A stretch of DNA of 34,929 nucleotides. Origin: Acidobacteriota bacterium. GTDB taxonomy: Bacteria > Acidobacteriota > Vicinamibacteria > Vicinamibacterales > JACQTH01. Both the position numbers and the translations under genes were made by a program. Below the pieces are notes generated by a model, which saw nothing but the letters and a program-made list of their open reading frames with translations, was not told the origin of the DNA and ran no database searches. Shown here one piece after another: positions 6,498 to 15,293 of the stretch (position 1 is its first letter; each line of letters opens with the position of its first letter). The stretch is taken from contig JACOUA010000267.1 in assembly GCA_016178075.1 (NCBI GenBank), positions 1 to 34,929 of the forward strand, in the 5' to 3' direction.

Positions 6498-8515
6498 GCG
6501 TGATGTCTGACGCACAGCCCTTCAATTGGCGCGGGACGATTCGGATGCGGGTCGGCCTCGCGGCGGTGGCGCTCGCCATCTGGGCCGGCGCCGTGGAGGC
6601 GAAGCTCGTCTACCTGCAGATCTATCGGCACGCGGATCTGCGGGCACGCGCCGAGCGCCAGCAGGGGCGGACCTTCACCGTACCGGCGAAGCGCGGCGAG
6701 ATTCTGGACCGCGAGGGCCGCGTGCTCGCGTACAGCGTCGACGCGGATTCGATTTACGCGGTCCCCACTGAGATCAAGGACCGGGAGCGGACAGCCGTGT
6801 CGCTCTGCGCCGTCCTCGAGGCCTGCGACGCCTCCGAGCGTAAGCTCTTCCTCGAACGGCTGAGTCGCCCGAAGGCGTTCGTCTTCCTGCGTCGTCGGGT
6901 CTCGCGCGACGAAGCGCGCGGGATCGAGCGGCTGAATCTGCCGGGAATCGGTCTTGCCAAAGAGGACAGGCGCTTCTACCCGAACAAGGAGCTCGGGGCG
7001 CACCTGCTGGGCTACGTCGGCGTCGAGAACGCCGGCCTGGCCGGCATCGAAGCGGCCTATGACCTGCAGGTGCGGGGACGGGAGGGCGCGATCCTGATCC
7101 AGACCGACGCGCACCAGCACGCCTTCAGCCGGTTGGGGCGCCCCGCGACAGCGGGCGCGGCGCTCGAGCTCACGATCGACACCTACCTGCAACACGTGGC
7201 GGAACGGGAGCTCGCGGCCGCCGTCACGTCGAACCGCGCGGCCGGCGGCAGCCTCGTCATCATGGATCCGTTCTCCGGCGAGATTCTGGCCCTCGCGAAC
7301 GCGCCGACCTTCAACCCCAACGCATTCAACGCCGCCGGAGATCCGGAGCGCCGCAATCGCGCCGTGCAGGACTTGTACGAGCCGGGCTCGACCTTCAAGA
7401 TCGTCACCGCGTCGGCGGCGATGGAAGAAGGCGTGATGGCTCCCGAGGATCTCATCGACGTCAGCCAGGGAATGATCCGCTTCGGCTCGCGTCAAATCGA
7501 CGACGCGCATAGCTACGGCCTCCTCTCTTTCACGGACGTCATCGTCCATTCCAGCAACGTGGGCGCGATCAAGGTCGGATTGAAGCTGGGCGCGGAGCGG
7601 CTCGGCCGCTACGTTCGCCGGTTCGGCTTTGGAAGCCGAATCAGCCGCGATTTTCCGGGCGAGAACCCCGGCATCGTCTGGGATCCCACGCGGCTGGATG
7701 ACAGCGCGCTCGCGTCGGTGTCCATGGGCTATCAGATAGGGGTGACGCCGCTCCAGATGGTCGCGGCGGCCAGCTCGATCGCGAACGGCGGCGAGCTGGT
7801 CGAGCCCCACGTCGTCCGCGCCCTGGTCAGGAACGGCCACCGAACCGTCATCCCAGCGCGCGTGATTCGCCGGACCGTCGGAGCCGCCACGGCCGAGCGC
7901 CTGACGACCATCATGGAGGGGGTCGTCGAGCGCGGGACAGGCCGAGCCGCGCAGATTCCGGGGTACACCGTCGCGGGGAAGACCGGCACGGCGCAGAAGT
8001 TGATCGGGGGGCGCTACTCGTCCTCCGACCACTACGCCTCGTTCGTGGGCTTCGTGCCGTCGCGGAAGCCGGTCGTCGCGATTGTGGTGATGATCGACGC
8101 GCCTCACGGTGCTGCGGGCTACTTCGGGGGCGCGGTGTCGGCGCCGGTGTTCAAGCGCCTCGCGGATCTGGTGCTCCGTCGTCTCGGGGTCGCGCGGACG
8201 GTCAACCCGCCGCCCGTGCTCGTGGCGCATGCCGATCGCGGCGTGGAGCAGGAAGCGGTGGTGGCGGCCCGGACGCCGGCCGTGGAGGTGATGTCGGGAC
8301 GCCGCGATGTCGTCCCGGACGTACGGGGGCTGAGCGGTCGGGACGCAGTGCGCACGCTCGCGCGCGTCGGCGTCTCGGCCGAGCTCCACGGCAGTGGATT
8401 TGTCGTCGAGCAGGACCCACCGGCGGGCGTTCCGCTCGATCGGGTCGGATCGTGTCAGCTGCGGCTTGAGCGGCTCCCGATTGCGCCGGCTCCCTCACCG
8501 AGTCAACAGCCGTGA
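6494..8515 (+). CDS. ftsI: FtsI/PBP3-type transpeptidase with a PASTA domain
   Basis: A 673-residue class B penicillin-binding protein that crosslinks septal peptidoglycan. One N-terminal membrane helix (about 20-40) is followed by the dimerisation/pedestal region with RGEILDREGRVLAYS. The transpeptidase has S299-T-F-K (nucleophile and base), SSN at about 353-355 and KTGT at about 496-499, all intact. The last 75 residues contain one PASTA domain (VPDVRGLSGRDAV...), which in other proteins binds peptidoglycan or cooperates with signalling kinases; classical proteobacterial FtsI lacks it. Starts at 6494 (GTG overlapping the ftsL stop), 6500 (GTG) and 6503 (ATG) are all possible. The stop overlaps the murE GTG by four bases. 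Confidence 0.95.
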   Translation: MSVMSDAQPFNWRGTIRMRVGLAAVALAIWAGAVEAKLVYLQIYRHADLRARAERQQGRTFTVPAKRGEILDREGRVLAYSVDADSIYAVPTEIKDRERTAVSLCAVLEACDASERKLFLERLSRPKAFVFLRRRVSRDEARGIERLNLPGIGLAKEDRRFYPNKELGAHLLGYVGVENAGLAGIEAAYDLQVRGREGAILIQTDAHQHAFSRLGRPATAGAALELTIDTYLQHVAERELAAAVTSNRAAGGSLVIMDPFSGEILALANAPTFNPNAFNAAGDPERRNRAVQDLYEPGSTFKIVTASAAMEEGVMAPEDLIDVSQGMIRFGSRQIDDAHSYGLLSFTDVIVHSSNVGAIKVGLKLGAERLGRYVRRFGFGSRISRDFPGENPGIVWDPTRLDDSALASVSMGYQIGVTPLQMVAAASSIANGGELVEPHVVRALVRNGHRTVIPARVIRRTVGAATAERLTTIMEGVVERGTGRAAQIPGYTVAGKTGTAQKLIGGRYSSSDHYASFVGFVPSRKPVVAIVVMIDAPHGAAGYFGGAVSAPVFKRLADLVLRRLGVARTVNPPPVLVAHADRGVEQEAVVAARTPAVEVMSGRRDVVPDVRGLSGRDAVRTLARVGVSAELHGSGFVVEQDPPAGVPLDRVGSCQLRLERLPIAPAPSPSQQP

Positions 8516-9829
8516 CGCTTCAGGAGCTGCTCTCCTCGCTGGCCGACCCGCCGGCCTTGACGGTTGACCCGCCGATCCGCGCGCTTGATGCCGCGACGGC
8601 GGCGCGTGCGGTCAAGGCCGTGACGTACGACTCGAGACGCGCCGGTCCGGGCAGCGTGTTCGTGGCCCTCAGAGGTCAGCACGCCGATGGGACGCAATTC
8701 GCCCGCCAGGCTGCGTCGAAGGGTGCGATCGCCGTCGTCGCGGAATCCGGTCGACCGCCGGACGTCGGGCTGCCGTGGATCGAGGTGACTGACAGCCGAC
8801 TGGCGGTCGCGCGACTGGCGGCGCGGTTGTTCGGCGAGCCGAGCAAGCGGCTGACGGTGGTCGGGATCACGGGCACGAACGGAAAGACGACTACAGGGTA
8901 TCTGACGAGCGCGATATTCGAAGCGGCTGGCATCCCGAGCGGGCTGTTGGGCACCGTGCAATACCGGATCGGCGATGAGGAACGTGAAGCTGCCAGGACC
9001 ACACCGGAAGCGCCGGAAGTCCAGGAGCTGCTGCGCGAACCTTCGGCGTCCCGTGACCTATGCGATCGACAAGCCGGCGGACGTGCGGCCCGGTCCGCTG
9101 AGCTTCTCGCTGGAAGGCCTGGCCTTCGAGGTCAGGACGCCGCGCGGCGCCTTGCGGATCCGGTCGCGTCTGGTCGGCCGGCCGAATGTCTACAACATCC
9201 TGGCGTCGGTCGCGACCGGGGTGGGACTCGGGCTTCCGTTCGACGCGATCGAGCGGGGCGTGGCCGGCGTCGACGGCGTGCCGGGGCGCTTCCAGATCGT
9301 GTCGCGTCACTCGGATGACGTGACGGTGGTGGTCGACTACGCCCACACGGACGACGCGCTGCGGAATCTGCTCGAGACGGCGCGCCCGCTCGCGCCGCGG
9401 CGGCTCATCACGGTGTTTGGCTGCGGGGGCAATCGCGATCGCACCAAGCGACCGCTGATGGGCGCGGTGGCGGCGAGGTTGAGCGACGTCGTGGTTGTGA
9501 CGTCCGACAATCCGCGGGGCGAAGACCCGCGCGCCATCGTCGACGAGGTGATGCGCGGCATCACGCGTCCGGTCGATCGCGCGCCGGGCGTGGACCGCGT
9601 CGCGTCGCGCGGGACGCCGCCGCGGACGGTCGAGCCGCTCATGGTGCTGGATCGACGCGAAGCCATCGAGCGTGCGATCAGCCTCGCGGAACCGGGCGAT
9701 GTCGTGCTGATCGCAGGGAAAGGGCACGAGCGCTACCAGGAGATCGGCGACCGCGTGCTGCCGTTCGACGACGTCGCGGTTGCCCGCGACGCGCTCGACC
9801 GGCGCGGCGCGAATTCGAGGGTGTCGTGA
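8512..9829 (+). pseudogene. murE: murE, UDP-MurNAc-tripeptide ligase, interrupted by a central loss
   Basis: MurE adds meso-diaminopimelate to UDP-MurNAc-L-Ala-D-Glu. The 5' part (8512-9039) holds the UDP-binding domain and the ATP motif TGTNGKTTT (G124-K125-T126), up to RTTPEAPEVQELLRE. The 3' part, in the next frame from about 9044, resumes at RRPVTYAIDKPADV and carries VVVDYAHT and the meso-DAP signature DNPRGEDP. Between them the usual EVSSHAL and NLTxDHLDxH segment, about 80-100 residues with catalytic and ADP-contacting residues, is missing, and the frame changes at about 9040-9046. The total is about 437 codons against roughly 490-500 for the family. This is either a real deletion in an essential gene, with another copy elsewhere, or an assembly error. 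GTG at 8512 overlaps the ftsI stop; the end overlaps murF. Confidence 0.85.
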
Positions 9830-11247
9830 TCGTGGCTGACGTGGGCCAGCTCGCCGCGGGCGAGATTGCTGCCGCGATGGAGGGCGATCTGCTGACCAAC
9901 GGCGCGCGTGTCGCCGAACCGGTCGGCGGGTTCTCCATCGATACGCGGACGCTCACGCCGGGCGATTTGTTCATCGCCCTCAAGGGCGAGCGCCTGGATG
10001 GTCACGACTACGTATCCACGGCAGTGCGGGCAGGCGCCTGCGGTGTCGTGGTCCATGAGGCGTCCGCTGCTCCGTCGGCAGGGCCGGGGTGGCGGGCGCC
10101 TCTCGTTATCCGGGTCGCGGACACCACGCGCGCGCTGCAGCGCCTGGGGCGACACGTCCGGCGTCAGTCCGGTGCGCAGGTGGTGGCCATTACCGGCAGC
10201 GCGGGCAAGACCACCACGAAGGAGATCACGGCTGAATTCCTGAGCGCGCGGTTCCGGGTGTTTCGAAACAGGGGCAATCTCAACAACCACATCGGCCTTC
10301 CGCTGTCCCTCCTGGAGCTGCGGTTCCGGCCGGAGGTGGCGGTCGTCGAGCTCGGCATGAGCCATCCTGGAGAAATCCGCACGCTCGTCGGGATCGCGGA
10401 GCCGGAGGTTCGACTCTGGACGAATGTCGCGGAGGTTCATGTCGGCTTCTTCGAGTCGTTCGAGGCGATTGCCGACGCGAAAGCCGAGATCCTCGAGGGC
10501 GCGTCGCCCGCGACGCGGCTGGTCGCGAACGCCGACGATCCGCTGGTGATGGGGCGTGCCAACCGCTTCGCGGGTCGCGTCACGACCTTCGGCTTCGACC
10601 CGGCCGCGGACGTGCGGGCGCTCACTGTACGCGACCGCGGCCTCGCGGGCATGTCGGCAGAGCTGCACACGCCGAACGGGGTGGCGCGTCTCGTCGTGCC
10701 GCTCATAGGTCGGAGCAACCTCGCGAATGTCCTGGCCGCGACGGCGGCGGCGCTGCTGTTCGAGGTTCCGCTGGACGCGATCGTGGACCGCGCGGCCGCG
10801 CTCAGGCCGGCACCGCGGCGCGGCGAAGTCCATCGTCTGCGCGATGGCGTGATCGTCGTCGACGATTCGTACAACTCGAATCCGCGCGCGGTCGAAGGGA
10901 TGCTCGACGTGGTCTTCGCGACCCCCGAAGGAAGGCGGCGGATCGCCGTGCTCGGCGAGATGCTCGAGCTGGGCGACCGTGCGATCGAGCTGCACGAGCG
11001 AACGGGTCGGTTCTCGGCGAAGCTCGATCGCCTCGTCACGATCGGGGGCGAGCCGGCGCGGCGACTCGGACGGGCGGCCGTCGCGGCGGGTCTCGCCGAG
11101 CGCGCGCTCGTGCACTGCGAGACGAGCGACCAGGCGGCCGATGTAGTGGCGACCCTTGTCGAGCCCGGAGACCTGGTGCTCGTCAAAGGATCACGAGGCA
11201 TCCGAACCGATCGGGTGGTGGATCGGCTGAGGGCAGAGCGGGGGTAG
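9826..11247 (+). CDS. murF: UDP-MurNAc-tripeptide--D-Ala-D-Ala ligase
   Basis: A 473-residue Mur ligase that attaches D-Ala-D-Ala to the tripeptide in the cytoplasm, with ATP hydrolysis. The N-domain has SIDTRTLTPGDLFIALKGE (about 44-62). The central P-loop is AITGSAGKTTTKE (about 122-134), followed by NRGNLNNHIGLPLSLL and the family-typical ELGMSHPGEI. The C-terminal domain shows VVDDSYNSNPRA and LGEMLELG. Length and motif order are complete. The GTG start at 9826 overlaps the murE stop (GTGA); a second GTG follows at 9832. The stop codon directly abuts the mraY ATG. Confidence 0.96.
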   Translation: MIVADVGQLAAGEIAAAMEGDLLTNGARVAEPVGGFSIDTRTLTPGDLFIALKGERLDGHDYVSTAVRAGACGVVVHEASAAPSAGPGWRAPLVIRVADTTRALQRLGRHVRRQSGAQVVAITGSAGKTTTKEITAEFLSARFRVFRNRGNLNNHIGLPLSLLELRFRPEVAVVELGMSHPGEIRTLVGIAEPEVRLWTNVAEVHVGFFESFEAIADAKAEILEGASPATRLVANADDPLVMGRANRFAGRVTTFGFDPAADVRALTVRDRGLAGMSAELHTPNGVARLVVPLIGRSNLANVLAATAAALLFEVPLDAIVDRAAALRPAPRRGEVHRLRDGVIVVDDSYNSNPRAVEGMLDVVFATPEGRRRIAVLGEMLELGDRAIELHERTGRFSAKLDRLVTIGGEPARRLGRAAVAAGLAERALVHCETSDQAADVVATLVEPGDLVLVKGSRGIRTDRVVDRLRAERG

Positions 11248-12333
11248 ATGCTCTACCACCTGCTCTACCCCTTCCACACCCGGATCTCGGTTCTGAACGT
11301 CACGGGCTACATCACGTTCCGAACCGCGGCCGCGAGCCTGACGGCTCTCGTCGTCAGCCTGATGCTCGGGCCCTGGATGATCCGGAAGCTGCGTGAGTTT
11401 CAGATCGGCCAGGTGATTCGCCACGAAGGGCCGGCGACGCACCGGCCGAAGGCCGGAACCCCGACGATGGGCGGACTCTTGATCCTGACGGCGGCCATTG
11501 TCCCCACGCTCTCGTGGGCCGACCTGACGAACGCGTACGTCTGGATCGCCGTCGTGTCGACGCTCGCGTTCGGCGCGATCGGGTTCGCGGACGACTACCT
11601 GAAAATCGTGCGCTACTCCCACCACGGGCTCTGGCCCCGCTACAAGCTGATGGCGCAGGTCGGCGTCGCGTTGGCGGTCGGGGTCGTCCTGATGGTGCTG
11701 GCCGGGCAGAACGAGTACAACACGCGGCTCGTGTTCCCGTTTTTCAAACGCTTGATCCCGGACCTCGGGTGGGGATACGTGCCGTTCGCGGTCGTCGTGC
11801 TCGTCGCCTCCTCGAACACCGTCAACCTGACCGATGGGCTCGACGGGCTCGCGATCAGCACCTTTGCCATCGCGGCCGCCGCGTATACAGCGCTGACCTA
11901 CGTCGTCGGCCATCGGCTGTTGGCCAGCTACCTGCTGCTCGTTCACTTTCCACAGGCCGGCGAGCTCACGATCTTCTGCGGCTCGCTCGTCGGGGCGAGC
12001 CTCGGCTTTCTCTGGTACAACTCATACCCTGCCGAGATCTTCATGGGCGATGTGGGATCGCTCGCGCTCGGCGCCGCGCTCGGCACGGCCGCAATCCTCA
12101 TCAAGCAGGAGCTGCTCCTCATCATCGTCGGCGGCGTGTTCGTGCTCGAGGGGCTCTCGGTCATCCTCCAGGTCGCGTCATTCAAGCTGACGGGTCGCCG
12201 GGTCTTCAAGATGGCGCCGCTGCATCACCACTTCGAGCTCGCCGGGTGGAGCGAGCCCAAGATCATCACGCGGTTCGTCATCGCGGCGATCGTCTTCGCG
12301 CTCTTCAGCCTGACGACGCTGAAGCTCAGGTAA
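11248..12333 (+). CDS. mraY: Phospho-MurNAc-pentapeptide transferase MraY
   Basis: A 361-residue polytopic inner-membrane enzyme that transfers phospho-MurNAc-pentapeptide to undecaprenyl phosphate to make lipid I. Motifs in order: THRPKAGTPTMGG (about 68-80), the Asp pair in GFADDYLKI (about 112-120), NLTDGLDGLA (about 193-202), the third Asp in FMGDVGSLALG (about 265-275), and the histidine loop APLHHHFELAGW (about 321-332). Around ten hydrophobic segments fit the family topology. It starts immediately after murF and is followed, five bases after its stop, by murD. Confidence 0.97.
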   Translation: MLYHLLYPFHTRISVLNVTGYITFRTAAASLTALVVSLMLGPWMIRKLREFQIGQVIRHEGPATHRPKAGTPTMGGLLILTAAIVPTLSWADLTNAYVWIAVVSTLAFGAIGFADDYLKIVRYSHHGLWPRYKLMAQVGVALAVGVVLMVLAGQNEYNTRLVFPFFKRLIPDLGWGYVPFAVVVLVASSNTVNLTDGLDGLAISTFAIAAAAYTALTYVVGHRLLASYLLLVHFPQAGELTIFCGSLVGASLGFLWYNSYPAEIFMGDVGSLALGAALGTAAILIKQELLLIIVGGVFVLEGLSVILQVASFKLTGRRVFKMAPLHHHFELAGWSEPKIITRFVIAAIVFALFSLTTLKLR

Positions 12334-12338
12334 ACGAG

Positions 12339-13736
12339 ATGGGCGAGCGGATGTTTTCGGTTTCGCGAAAGACCGTCGTGGTGATGGGCGCCGCGCGCAG
12401 CGGGATTGCGGCCGCCGAGCTGCTCGCCGATCGCGGTGCCCACGTGACGCTCAGCGAAGCCGAGGACCGGTTGTCGCCGCGAGACGATCGCGATCCGCGC
12501 GTCCTGGCCGAATCGCTCGTGCGACGAGGCGTGCGGGTGGAGCTCGGAGGCCACGTGCCCGAGACACTGGCGCAGGCCGATCTGGTGGTGCTCAGCCCGG
12601 GTGTTCCCCGTTCGCACCCGGTCCTCCAGCCCGCCCGGCGGCGGGGCGTGCCGATTATCGGCGAGATCGAGCTCGCGTACCGCTGGCTGCGCGGACGTGT
12701 CGTGGCGATTACGGGAACGAAAGGCAAATCGACCACCACGACGCTGACCGGCCGGATGCTGAGCGCGGGCGGCGTGAGGGCGATCGTCGGCGGCAACGTC
12801 GGCGTGCCGCTCAGCTCGCAGGTCGAGGCCTCGACGCCCGAAACGCTGCACGTGGTCGAGGTCAGCAGCTTTCAGCTGGAGACCATCGATCGGTTTCATC
12901 CGTGGATCGCCGTGCTGCTCAACTTCTCGCCCGATCACCTCGATCGACACGCCAGCCTCGAGGAGTACGCGGCTGCGAAGGCGAGACTGTTCATGAACCA
13001 GCACGCGGAGGACTGGGCCGTCATCAACGCCGACGATCCACGGACGTTGGAGATCGCTCGGGCGGCGCGCGCCAGGCGCTTCGCCTTCGCGATGAGCGGC
13101 CGCCACGCCGACGGGGTCGTGCTGACCGAGCGCGCCATCGTGCACCAGACGCCTTCTGGCGCGGAGTCGCTCGTGCCGCTGTCGTCAATTCGGCTGACTG
13201 GCCGCCACCTGGTCGCGGATGTCATGGCTGCCGCCGCGGTCGCCCGAATCGTCGGCGTGACGCCGCGCGCCATGACGGAGGCGGTCGAAACGTTCAGCGG
13301 CCTCGAGCACGCGATGGAGGCGGCCGGCGAGATCGCCGGCGTGCGATTCGTCAACGACTCGAAGGCGACGGCCATCACCGCGGCCCGGCAGGCGATCGAG
13401 AACCTCGACGGACCCCTGGTGGTGATTCTGGGTGGTCGCTTCAAAGGTGGACGCTGGGAGGATCTCACCGCGCCGCTCCGAGACAAGGCGCGGGCCATCG
13501 TGGCGATCGGCGAATCGCGGCCGCAGATTCGCGCAGCCCTCGGAACGGTGACCACGCTGGTGGAGGCGGAGACGATGGGCGAGGCCGTCCGTCAGGCGTT
13601 TCGCGCCGCCGAGCGCGGCGACACCGTGATTCTCGCGCCGGCGTGCGCGAGCTTCGACATGTTCACGGATTACGCGGAGCGCGGCCGGGCCTTCAAGCAG
13701 GAAGTCGTGGCGCTCAGGCGGGAGGTTGAGACTTAG
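12339..13736 (+). CDS. murD: UDP-MurNAc-L-Ala--D-glutamate ligase
   Basis: A 465-residue Mur ligase adding D-glutamate to UDP-MurNAc-L-Ala. The frame stays open far upstream through mraY, but the protein starts at ATG 12339 (or ATG 12351) just after the mraY stop: VVVMGAARSGIAAAELLADRG follows at once and is the UDP-binding start of MurD. Later motifs are ITGTKGKSTTTTLTGRML (P-loop, about 122-139), HVVEVSSFQLE, NFSPDHLDRHASLEEY, NDSKATAITAARQAIE and ILGGRFKGG. Length matches the family. It is the last gene before a 420-base repeat-filled spacer that splits the dcw cluster. Confidence 0.96.
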   Translation: MGERMFSVSRKTVVVMGAARSGIAAAELLADRGAHVTLSEAEDRLSPRDDRDPRVLAESLVRRGVRVELGGHVPETLAQADLVVLSPGVPRSHPVLQPARRRGVPIIGEIELAYRWLRGRVVAITGTKGKSTTTTLTGRMLSAGGVRAIVGGNVGVPLSSQVEASTPETLHVVEVSSFQLETIDRFHPWIAVLLNFSPDHLDRHASLEEYAAAKARLFMNQHAEDWAVINADDPRTLEIARAARARRFAFAMSGRHADGVVLTERAIVHQTPSGAESLVPLSSIRLTGRHLVADVMAAAAVARIVGVTPRAMTEAVETFSGLEHAMEAAGEIAGVRFVNDSKATAITAARQAIENLDGPLVVILGGRFKGGRWEDLTAPLRDKARAIVAIGESRPQIRAALGTVTTLVEAETMGEAVRQAFRAAERGDTVILAPACASFDMFTDYAERGRAFKQEVVALRREVET

Positions 13737-13745
13737 CTATTGAGA

Positions 13746-13894
13746 ATTGCGGATTGCGGATTGCGGATTGATTGCGAATTTCGGAATTGCTGATTGCCAG
13801 GATTTATTGGCGATTCAATCGTCAATACATCCGCAATTCCCTCCAATCAGCAATCAACAATCAATCCGCAATCCGCAGTCCGTAATCGGCAATC
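13746..13894. repeat. Inverted array of ATTGCGG-type short repeats
   Basis: The left arm (13746-13797) holds tandem GGATTGC units; the right arm (13828-13894) holds the reverse complement (CAATCAGC, CAATCCGC and similar). Together they could form a large imperfect hairpin directly after murD. There is no coding potential. It fills the first part of the 420-base murD-ftsW spacer. Confidence 0.75.
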
Positions 13895-13907
13895 GTTGGA
13901 TTGCGGA

Positions 13908-14034
13908 GTGAGCAGTGAGCAGTCGTCAGTCGGCCTGTGCGGGTGGGAGCTTGGCCGCTGGGAACGCAGGCTGCCCCGGTCTGCGAGGCTGGTGTCCCAC
14001 CCCCGGGCTGACTGATGACTGCTGACTGCTCACC
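13908..14034. repeat. Nested inverted repeat (MITE-like fold-back) before ftsW
   Basis: Arms at 13908-13933 and 14009-14034 are near-perfect reverse complements (about 22 of 25 bases), built on GTGAGCAGT...CAGTC. Inside them a second perfect 8-bp pair, GGGTGGGA (13941-13948) and TCCCACCC (13996-14003), continues the fold. No reading frame or transposase is present. It sits next to the ATTGCGG array, and together they separate ftsW from murD. Confidence 0.75.
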
Positions 14035-14156
14035 GCTGCAAAACTCGGTGCAGCCGTAGTTTCGGGTCGACGAACCGCAGAGTTTAGCAAGGCACCGCGG
14101 GCGCGACTGGGGTAAAGGCCCTACCCGACCCTCGCCGCCCCGCTGGACCGGAGAGT

Positions 14157-15260
14157 ATGGCGCGAAAGCTCAAGTCCGACAAGGTTCTCTTTCTCGCCAC
14201 CCTGCTCCTGCTCTGCCTGAGCGTCGTGATGGTCTATAGCGCCTCCGCCCAGATCGCGCTCGAGCGCTTTCGACAGCCTGCGTATCTCTTTTTGACGAAG
14301 CAGCTCTTGTGGATGGCGCTCGGCGTGGCCCTGATGGCGATCGTGATGAAGGTCGACTATCGGACCTATCGCCAGCCCGTGTTTTTCTGGTCACTGGCGG
14401 CGGTCGTGGTCCTGGCGCTGGTGGCCGTGCTCTTCAGCCCGCCGACCAAGGGTGCGAGCCGCTGGTTCAGCCTGGGGGGCATCGGAATCCAGCCGTCCGA
14501 GATGGCCAAGCTCGCCGCGGTCGTTTTCATCGCGGCGGTGCTCGAACGTCGCGCGCACCGCATCAACGATCTCGGGTACTCGATGCCGCCGATCGCACTG
14601 GTGCTGGGCGTGATGGTCGCGTTGGTGTACGTCGAGCCGGACTTCGGCACCGCGATGGCCATCATGTTGATCGCCGCGGTCATGATTTTCGCCGCCGGAC
14701 TTTCGTACGCCTACCTCGTGACGCTGACGCTGACGGCCGGCCCCGTCATTGCGATCCTGCTGCTGCGCACGCCCTACAGGCGGGAGCGTCTGCAGGCGTT
14801 TCTCGATCCCTGGTCGGACCCGCTTCACCAGGGCTTTCAGATCATCCAGTCATGGATTGCGATCGGCAGCGGGGGCTTGTGGGGCCGCGGGCTGATGTCG
14901 AGCGTGCAGAAGCTGTTCTATCTTCCGGAGCCGCACACGGATTTCATCTACTCCGTCATCGCTGAAGAGCTGGGTCTTCTGGGCGCCACTGGTGTGCTGC
15001 TGTGCTTCTGCGTGATTGCCTGGCGCGGGTTCAGAACCGCCGTCACGGCTCCGGACGCGTTCGGCGCGCTGCTCGCGGTCGGCTTGACCACCATGATCGT
15101 CGCCCAGGCGCTGTTGAACATGAGCGTCGTCCTCGGCCTCCTGCCGACCAAGGGTATTCCGCTGCCGCTCGTCAGCGCGGGAGGCTCATCGCTCGTGATC
15201 AACCTCGTCGGCGTCGGCGTGCTGCTCAATGTTTCGCAGCAGGCGTCGGCGGCGACGTGA
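14157..15260 (+). CDS. ftsW: FtsW lipid II polymerase (SEDS family)
   Basis: A 367-residue SEDS glycosyltransferase with about ten membrane helices; it polymerises lipid II at the septum together with FtsI. Family marks: VMVYSAS (about 24-30), GASRWFSLGGIGIQPSEMAK (about 101-120), VEPDFGTAM (about 160-168), the long loop QGFQIIQSWIAIGSGGLWGRG (about 223-243), HTDFIYSVIAEELGLLG (about 259-275), and LPLVSAGGSSL near the end. GGAG lies 5-6 bases before the ATG. The preceding 120 bases (14035-14156), after the repeats, could be a leader: they contain a small GGGTA/TACCC hairpin near 14111-14128, with no recognised riboswitch. A separate promoter may lie here because the spacer breaks translational coupling. 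Confidence 0.96.
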   Translation: MARKLKSDKVLFLATLLLLCLSVVMVYSASAQIALERFRQPAYLFLTKQLLWMALGVALMAIVMKVDYRTYRQPVFFWSLAAVVVLALVAVLFSPPTKGASRWFSLGGIGIQPSEMAKLAAVVFIAAVLERRAHRINDLGYSMPPIALVLGVMVALVYVEPDFGTAMAIMLIAAVMIFAAGLSYAYLVTLTLTAGPVIAILLLRTPYRRERLQAFLDPWSDPLHQGFQIIQSWIAIGSGGLWGRGLMSSVQKLFYLPEPHTDFIYSVIAEELGLLGATGVLLCFCVIAWRGFRTAVTAPDAFGALLAVGLTTMIVAQALLNMSVVLGLLPTKGIPLPLVSAGGSSLVINLVGVGVLLNVSQQASAAT

Positions 15261-15293
15261 TGGCGAATCGATCGGAGTGGTCAGCGTCACGTC

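Noticed and set aside
6281-8389. Minus-strand open frame of 702 codons antisense to ftsI
   Set aside because: It is rich in Arg, His and Asp with no family motif, and lies wholly over a well-supported gene; a product of high GC content.
11514-12338. Upstream extension of the murD frame through mraY
   Set aside because: The translated extension is arginine-rich nonsense over mraY; the MurD fold begins at 12339 or 12351.
13746-14034. CRISPR array
   Set aside because: The repeats are short, irregular and inverted, without equal spacers, and no cas gene is nearby.
14041-14156. A riboswitch before ftsW
   Set aside because: The GGGGTAAAGGCCCTACCC hairpin first looked riboswitch-like, but no known aptamer core could be matched.
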